A stretch of 64,000 nucleotides of DNA, from positions 442,001 to 506,000 of the forward strand of contig NW_006921549.1 of assembly GCF_000340215.1 (NCBI RefSeq). Direction: 5' to 3'. Under the pieces are notes generated by a model, which was not told the origin of the DNA, made no database searches, and was given only the letters and a program-made list of their open reading frames with translations. The DNA is from Pseudocercospora fijiensis CIRAD86. Taxonomy: Eukaryota; Ascomycota; Dothideomycetes; Mycosphaerellales; Mycosphaerellaceae. Position numbers and translations under genes: made by a program. This document shows, piece by piece, positions 57,245 to 64,000 of the stretch (position 1 is its first letter; every line of letters begins with the position of its first letter).

Positions 57245-57751
57245 GGCATTATCCCTATTTTCTAGACTATATTATACACCTGCCTTCGCAACTCTACCTA
57301 ATACTCCCTCTAAATATCCTTATACTCTACCTACTAGAAATTCAACTAGGTACCTAGACCTGTAGCTACCTCTATATCTTTTACTATCTTCTATAGGTTA
57401 AAGGACTCCTCTATAGCAGCCTCTACCTCCTTATATAATACGAAGTTACTACCTATCCTATCCTTAATATCTCCTAAATAACTAAGAGTTCTAAAGAACG
57501 AACTAGCATTCGGCCTTAGTATAGCGAGTAACTAGTAGAACGTTCTATAGAGCTGCCTTATAGCTCTTTTATATACTATGCCGATACCGAGAGAGGAGCT
57601 ATTCTAGTACTTAATGTTCGAGAATAGTTTAGTTAGAAAGTGCTAGAACTTCTTAAGGAGGGCTTCTAGGGAAATCGATAAGTTCTACCTAGATCTAGAT
57701 AATAACATTCTGCCGAGTAGTTAGGGAATTAAATAGCGAGCGAAAGGATAA
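57245..57751 (+). pseudogene. ORF-C of the hAT element, copy IV
   Basis: Same 507-bp frame as the other copies, ending TAA where copies I and III have TGA. Unrecognised. Confidence 0.6.
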
Positions 57752-58799
57752 AATTCATACCTAATAAGTACAGTTTCTAAACTGAACTATAATGGCTTAT
57801 ATATGTATACGCTTTTAATTAGTTAGTGCCCTTAGCTAATTGTCTATAGATTTAGGGTTATATAAGTACCTTCCTATAACTGAGAAATGCCGGCTACGCT
57901 GCCGGCTACACTCTCGTATCTTATAAAGGGCTTGCTTCGAGTTACGTAGACATTCTTACACTTCTTAGAAACCGATAAATTCTATAGTTCGAACTAGCTA
58001 ATCCTATAGTTGCTTAGCAAACCAACCTAAACTAAACTAGATCTTCGGCTTAGTAAACCAAACCAAACCAACCCGAACTACTGCGGGGTCTAACGATAAA
58101 GTAATATGTAAAACATAATAGTAAAATGCCCTTAGTGTAATTGTAAATAAAACTGTAAAACCTAAATTAATAAAAAATCTTTTCTTTATTATAGGTAAAA
58201 ATCAATTTTTTATAGTATACTAATCAAAAAGATAGTAATGATTTGTAAACTGTTAGTAATATATAAGTCCTAGTTTATTATTCATATATCGCGTATGTTT
58301 TAATATAAACTTGTTATTTTTTGCTAGGACAGTTACTACCTATTAAACCTATATCTAGCTATATATTAGTTTATATTTCTATTAGAACTTACTTTATTTA
58401 CATTAGTCTAGGTTTTTTATTCGAACTTAGCTGCTTTTAGTATCTAAAGTTGTTTATATAAAAATTAGACCCTTTATTTATATATTATTTATTCTAATCT
58501 TTCTAGTACCTATTATATAAACACCTTTGAATTTAAAGAAAAGCTTCACTATTAATATATTTGCTCTATACGGATTATTTACTTATTTTTGTTAAAAAAA
58601 TATTCTTTACTTATTTATATGTTATTTCTGTATTCTTTATAGAAGTTATACTTGATAAATATATCCTAATAAATATAATAGCTACCTTTATTAAAAACTA
58701 TTATAAAATCTTTATTTCATAACAGGCTTATTAGTATCTTTAGATACTTTATATATATGTATATGTATTAATATCTTTAAATATTTTTAATGCATATAT

Positions 58800-59190
58800 A
58801 TATTTTTTATACTAACCAAACCCTAAGTAAAAATAGCAATATGTTTTTAAAATTAAAAGAAATTACATTCTATATTATTAATTAGTTTGTTTAATTTATT
58901 ATTTATTAACTTATGTCGTTTCTTTTTATTAAAATCGATAAAGTTTTGCATTCTATATTATTAATTAGTTTGTTTCATTTATATGATTAGATATTTTTTG
59001 CACTAGCCAAACTCTAAGTAAAAATAGTAATATATTTTTAAAATTAAAAAAGAATTTAGATTCCATATTATTAATTAGTTCGTTTAATTTATTATTTATT
59101 TACTTATATCGTTTTTTATAATAAAATTGATAAAATTCTATATTATATATTATTAATTAGTTTGTTTAATTTATTATTTTTTTACTTAGC
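58800..59190 (+). repeat. AT-rich tandem repeats upstream of dpo
   Basis: TATTATTAATTAGTTTGTTTAATTTATTATTT-like units recur at about 58873, 58956, 59067 and 59147. A longer unit ACTAACCAAACCCTAAGTAAAAATAG recurs at 58811 and 59003. This resembles intergenic repeats of fungal mitochondrial plasmids. Confidence 0.75.
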
Positions 59191-59394
59191 AATAAACTAT
59201 TAATATAATGCCATTATCTTTTACCTTATAAAACGATATATAACGTTTATTGCAAGGTATTATAGAAACAAAAATAATTTCTTTTATAAACTTTAATATA
59301 TAAACGTAAGATCGTTTGTCTATATAGCACTAATTAAATTAGTGTTCCTTAAGATGTTTTGTTAGGTATTCTTATAATTATTAAAAAAATAATA

Positions 59395-60775
59395 TACAAA
59401 AGTTCAATTTCAAGAAGTTTAGGTATTAGATAGTTCTCTAGTAAACCTAATAAAACAATAACTCAAGTTTATTTTCTAGAAGAACATTTACAAGATGTTA
59501 AAGCTTTTAATAAGTGTCTGAGTTTAAGTAGGTTATTATTATATAAAGTTTATATAGTTTATATTAAAATTAGATATAATGTTAATCACTTCTTTATATT
59601 AGATAATTAAATTGGTTTTAGTTACAAAGGATTTTTATTAGGTAGTAAACTATTTAATATTATTAATTTAAGATTGTCTAGTTATTATTCTTAGTATAAT
59701 ATTAATATAGAGAATATCGAGTATTTTTAGGTCAAATTTATTTTATTCGATAGAAAGTTCTATAAAGATTTTATAATAAGTGCAGATGTTGTTAAAGATA
59801 TAAAGAGAGTTAAAAGGCAAAAAACTAAAATAGCTCTAAGTGTACCTAATTATTAATTACTTTATAAATCTTATATACCTTTAATAGAAGATTTAGATAC
59901 GAAGGGTAATATTAGTAATATTACTGTTTACTTAGAAGGTATTAAAGTTAATTTCTTATAATTAATATTAGAAAAGACTAGTTTTATAGTAGATAAACAT
60001 AAAGATACTATTACTATCTTTAATAAAAATTATAATTTTTATTTAATATAAGATAAAATTTCTTATATTTTAGCAGTTAGAATCTTAGATACTAATAACA
60101 TTAATATACTTAAATATAGTTTAAGTGGTATACTTGTTAATAATACTAGTAATTGTTATAGTAATAATAGTATAATAAGAAAAATATATAATCAAAGTAT
60201 TTATATTAATAAAAATAAAGTTGTTACTAGGATTATTAGTAGTATAAACATACGTAAGCTAAAGCGTTATAAACTTAAATATAGTTATTAATCTGTAAAT
60301 CCTAATATAGGTTAAATTAACTTAGAAACTTATTTAGGAAGTAATAGTATATAAAAAATATACGCAATTAGATTTAGAACTAATTTAGATAATAAAGCAT
60401 ACACTTATTATATTAATAAAAACTTAGATAGTAGTAAAATAGTATTAGATATAACTAATGAATTATTAAGACGTAAATACAGTAATATTGTCTTTTATTA
60501 TTACAATTTTAGTAGCTATAATTCTGTTTTTATATTAAAGATTCTTAACAATTATAATAAGATAGTTCTAGAGAATCTTTTATTAAAATATAATATTAGT
60601 TGTATATTAAAGGATAATAAAATTTTAAAGCTTATTATTAGGAGAGATAGTAGTAAACTTGAAATATATAACAGCTATTTTATATTCCCTAGTAGTCTAG
60701 CTAAGTTAGGTAAGGGTTTTAGAGTTCCTACTTAGAAATCTATATTCTCTTATAAGTCTTATATAGGGGTATTAT
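59395..60775 (+). pseudogene. dpo: Mitochondrial plasmid-type DNA polymerase (family B), N-terminal half
   Basis: A frame of about 455 codons with RIP-type stops. Exonuclease motif I reads GQINLETYLG at about 60310-60340 (DxE with Asp to Asn). Motif II at about 60493-60545 reads YYYNFSSYNSVFILKIL (His to Tyr, Asp to Asn). The segment YNSYFIFPSSLAKLGKGFRV at about 60666-60730 is typical of protein-primed plasmid polymerases. The polymerase motifs (SLYPS, DTD) would follow, but LINE copy 3 begins at about 60776. Intact versions replicate linear plasmids with terminal proteins. Confidence 0.85.
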
Positions 60776-60783
60776 TAAAAAAA

Positions 60784-62060
60784 ATGGCAGCGAATAATCA
60801 GAGACGAAGGGAAGACAGTTAAGAAGGAAGGGAGGACGAATGGAAAGCACTATATACTAGGGCAGAGGAGGTGCTAAAGGCGGAAGATAGAAGAACCCCT
60901 AAGAGGGCATATAGGATAATAATCTTAGAACTCCTTAGAGGACTGAAAGCAATCTATAACTAGGCAAGCTACGTAATTACAAAGGTAGCTAATACAGTCG
61001 TAGTAAAGATTACGAAGAAACAATAGGAAACAAGCCCAAACTACCGCACCTAAGTAGTAGTAGCTAGTTAGGAGGCGCTAAAACCCCCGAGGACAGTAGT
61101 TAGAGTCTATATTACGGACCTATAGGAGCAAAAGGAAATCTAAGGACTTATAGGGAAAGAGATTGTAGAAAGAATTGCAGTTAAAGAGGTAATTAGGGCT
61201 AGGAACGAAGGAAAAGGGGTAATTAAGCTATTTATAGCACAAGAGCAGGACAAAAAGAAGCTAGAAATACAAAAAGAATAGACAACTAAGATAGGGAAAA
61301 CAGCAAAGGTCTCCTAATAGCAATTTATAATTATAGCCTATAGTATAATAAGAAGCTTTAAGGAAGAACAGGATATTAAGAGCCTATAGAGACAAAACTA
61401 AGCTATATACCTAGGCCTAAAGATCACAAAAGTAGTATAGATTAAAAGGAAAATCGAGGAGACTAAGAAGCAGTCTTCCCTAATTATCTAGATAGGGAGT
61501 ATAGAGTAAGCTAATATAGTGCTAGACTAGGGGTTGTTCTAGGACTATAAGAGATTAGAAACAGAGATATATAGAAGCAACTATAGGATAATGTAGTACT
61601 TCAAATATCAATACTATAGACACTTAGCAGCTAAGTGTACAAAGACAACTAACACCTGCTCCTATTGTATAGGGGATTACTAGGTTAAAGAATGCAAAGC
61701 ATACAAGGGAGAAGCAAGATATATATACTATACTAAAAGATACCCCTCTTAGGCGAAGGAATACCTAGTAAGAATACAGGCAGCGAAGAAGGCAAAGGAA
61801 GCTAGAATCAATATACCAAAAAGATATATAACAAGCTAGGGCAGCTAGGTACAGAAGCAACCTAGCTAAGTGCTATAAAAGAGGTCTAGATAAGATAATA
61901 GGTTCACATTTAGGGCCTTACTAGCACAAGAGAGTTACTAGTAACTAGGGAGACTAAGATACCTTAATATTGTAGGAAAGGAAGCAGGGCAGACAAAGCT
62001 TAGTTAAATGTTAGTCTAAAGCGAGGGAAGACTAAAGGAAAACTTACAGGGAAATAATAT
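60784..62060 (+). pseudogene. ORF1 (gag-like) of LINE copy 3
   Basis: ATG at 60784 (MAANNQRRREDS-stop). A Lys/Glu-rich N-terminal half is followed by three zinc knuckles at about 61590-61760: YFKYQYYRHLAAKC (two Cys to Tyr), CSYCIGDYQVKEC and IYYTKRYPSQAKEY. TAG/TAA replace Gln in many places. ORF1 proteins of Tad-like LINEs package element RNA. The end overlaps the start of ORF2 in another frame. Confidence 0.85.
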
Positions 62061-62064
62061 AGAT

Positions 62065-64000
62065 AAAACCCAATAAACATTGCAACATTACTAAACATTA
62101 TATAGTACAATATTAATAAGAGCAAAGACAAGGTATAGAGGAGCTTCCTTTAAGCACTAAACCTAAAAGAACATTACATTATTGCAATCTAAGAGCCCTA
62201 GCTTAACCTATATACAAAGAGACTAGCAATAGTTAAAGACCTAAGATACTACCTAATTATCTACAACTAGGGAGCCCTAAGGATATACATCTATATTAGT
62301 AAGGAGATAGATATAGAAACCTAGCAGGCTCTACTATAGGAGGATAGGGACCTAATATTAGTTTAAGTAGAGACATCCTAAGGTATACTCTAAGTCCACT
62401 ATATATACAACCTACTACTAGACTTAAGAAGCAGTACCTAACTAAAAACCCTAGAAAGACTACCTAGAGTTATCTAGGGGAACACCTACTAAATCCTACT
62501 TAGGGATTTTAACCTCTACTACCCCCTCTAGGGCTTAGACTTTACCCTAGCTTACTACTTCCTAGTAGGAAGACTAATTGATATATTAGAGAGGGAAGAA
62601 ATAGAAATTGTTACCCTAAAGGGACTAATTACTTAGGAGGCAAGAGGAAGCAGTAGCATACTAGACCTATACTTTGTATTATATTAGATTAGGAACAGGA
62701 TTATAAGATATAGGATCAACTAGGAACTAGAAGAATCATTAGACCACTTCCCGGTATAGATTAAGCTAAATGTCTAAGCTAATTAGGAAAGGGAACTAGA
62801 GGAGAAGCTTAACTAGAAGGGTACCTAATAGGACAGGATTAGGGAGGAACTAGAAAGGGACTAAAAACTAGAGGAACTCTTAACAAAGCACCTACTAAGG
62901 CTAGAGGATATTAACAAAGCAGTAGAAGAACTAATAGGAATCCTAAAACAGGTAGCTAGAAAGTATACCCTAGCAAAGAAACATTCACTATACTAGCAAC
63001 TATACTAGACTAGTAAGTATATAAGGAAGGTTAAAGCAGTAAGGAAGGCTAGGAGGCAGTAAATACAAACCTATACCTAGGAAGCATAGGACAACTATAA
63101 TAAAGCCTGCTAGGAAAAGAAGATCCAGATTAAGAAAGACAAGATATAAGAATAGAGATCTATAATAGGAATAATTATAAAGAAACTAGAGGAGATATAG
63201 AGGATAGCTAAATAGGCAAGGAGACCTAAACAAGATAAGGATATACTACTACAATTCCCGGATATTATAGACTAATAAGGACAAATGTAGACTATAATAG
63301 AAGGGAAAGCAAGAGCCCTAGGCTAACACTTCTTCTATAGAAAAGTACAAGCAGACCTATTAGATATAAGGGAGATAGAACAAGAGACCCTACTACTAGG
63401 TATACTAAGAGACACCTAGGTTAAACCCGAAACTATTAAAAGGATCCTAAAGAAAATTCTAGGCAATAAGGCACTAGGAGAAGATAAGATCTACAATAAA
63501 CTTCTAAAAGCATACAGGAAGGGGTTAGCCCTAGTACTAGCTAATATCTTTTTATAAAGCCTAGCACTAGGACACTACCTAAGACTATTTAGGAAGTCCC
63601 TAACAGTAGTACTAAGGAAGCCCTAGAAGGAGGACTATATATAGCTCAAGGCCTATAGACTAATAGCCCTACTTAATATAATAGGCAAGGTACTAGAAAA
63701 AATTGTCGCTAAAAGGCTAACAACCTTTACCGAGGAAAGGAACATCCTTCCTAAAGGCTAGATAGGAGGAAGAAAGAAGAGGTCAATACTAATAGCTATA
63801 GAACTAATTACAGAACAGATTAAGCATATCTAGCACTATAGTCAAAACTAGGTAGCAACCCTCCTCTCCCTTAATATCTTAGGAGCCTTTAACAATATCT
63901 CCTATAAAAGGCTCCTATATATACTCAAACAGAAAGCTATACCAAACTAGATAGTCTAATTTATCTAGTCCTTCCTATAGGAAAGATTAATATAGCTTAT
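62065..64000 (+). pseudogene. ORF2 of LINE copy 3: AP endonuclease and RT (3' part outside window)
   Basis: The endonuclease opens with NIATLLNII-stop-YNINK and AI-stop-EP-stop-LNLYTK near 62075-62210. LLRDFNLYYP (a GDFN-type box) follows near 62500, then SLDHFPV near 62735. RT starts near 63420 (ILGNKALGEDKIYNKLLKA, LKAYRLIALLNIIGKVLEKI, GGRKKRSILIAIELI, LLSLNILGAFNNIS). The FVDD box lies beyond the edge. Confidence 0.88.

Larger units (their letters stand above)
55835..58092 (+). mobile_element. hAT-type transposon copy IV (reversed fragment)
   Basis: It starts inside the H3-A tail (TCGCGAGTAAGGCTCCG), runs through H3-A, the GCCGG array and ORF-C, and ends at the terminal repeat CTGCGGGGTCTA (58092). 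It mirrors copy III, forming an incomplete palindrome centred on 55834/55835. A copia scrap is embedded at about 56646-57152. The outside octamer is ACGATAAA (58093-58100). Confidence 0.85.
58093..60775 (+). other. Nuclear copy of mitochondrial plasmid-type DNA, block 2
   Basis: AT-rich, CpG-poor sequence carrying a family B polymerase of the mitochondrial linear-plasmid type. It starts at the octamer ACGATAAA beside the hAT end and is cut at about 60776 by LINE copy 3. The first 1.3 kb (58093-59390) has no recognisable gene. Confidence 0.8.
60784..64000 (+). mobile_element. LINE copy 3 (runs off the right edge)
   Basis: Same family as copies 1 and 2, reading rightward. An A-run precedes ATG at 60784. 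It holds ORF1 and most of ORF2, ending inside RT at the window edge. CpA is retained and TpG scarce in the sense strand, as in the other copies. Its TSD cannot be checked here. Confidence 0.92.

Noticed and set aside
1..64000. Alternative genetic code or bacterial/phage origin to explain dense TAG/TAA
   Set aside because: Stops fall at Gln and Trp sites of known domains, with matching His-to-Tyr and Asp-to-Asn changes and CpA/TpG depletion. Introns and retrotransposons are fungal. RIP explains all of this.

Overview
The window is a repeat-only, RIP-degraded (repeat-induced point mutation) heterochromatic block from a filamentous ascomycete nuclear genome. CpA and TpG are strongly depleted in favour of TpA while CpG survives. 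Almost every coding remnant is broken by TAG or TAA exactly where Gln (CAG/CAA) or Trp (TGG) is expected. Paired LTRs differ almost only by C-to-T changes in CpA context: 7 of 8 differences in one pair and 6 of 6 in the other. No intact host gene was found; nearly everything is a pseudogene of a mobile element or of organellar DNA. The genus cannot be named from the sequence.

The backbone is four copies of one large hAT-type DNA transposon. Copy I (1-10073, reversed, cut by the window start), copy II (13465-30649, complete, about 9.9 kb once insertions are removed), copy III (43383-55834, partial) and copy IV (55835-58092, reversed, partial). Copy II has about 19-bp terminal inverted repeats starting TAGACCCCG. 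Its genes run right to left: a Lys-rich two-part gene (28.3-29.7 kb), the hAT transposase (24.9-27.7 kb), histone H3-like gene B (24.78 to 19.08 kb), an unrecognised ORF with a 353-bp tandem duplication, histone H3-like gene A (17.45-16.77 kb), and an unrecognised helical ORF (ORF-C, 16.37-15.86 kb). Two different histone H3 genes inside a TIR-bounded hAT element, repeated in several copies, is the most striking content of the window.

The hAT copies are punctured by younger elements. A Ty3/gypsy chromovirus lies inside H3-A of copy I (1597-8713, TSD GAATA). A 5'-truncated LINE (13761-15793) and a near full-length LINE inside H3-B (19751-24645, 14-bp TSD) lie in copy II, together with a 346-bp solo LTR (30020-30365, TSD CAAAA). 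A second chromovirus lies in copy III (44529-51813, TSD ATAGC). A lightly mutated Ty1/copia scrap lies in copy IV.

Between and beside the hAT copies lie two mitochondrial-type blocks. One (30650-34577) holds an unidentified ORF, tRNA-Asn, nad4L and the start of nad5. The other (58093-60775) holds the N-terminal half of a mitochondrial-plasmid family B DNA polymerase. The 8 bases beside the hAT ends at these blocks are exact reverse complements (TTTATCGT and ACGATAAA). The simplest reading is one mitochondrial-derived insertion, split by a hAT insertion and then separated by an inversion between oppositely oriented hAT copies. A Helitron (about 34.77-41.65 kb), a G-rich tandem array with a second solo LTR (41.8-42.6 kb), two unclassified stretches (10074-13464 and 42641-43382) and a third LINE running off the right edge (60784-64000) complete the layout.
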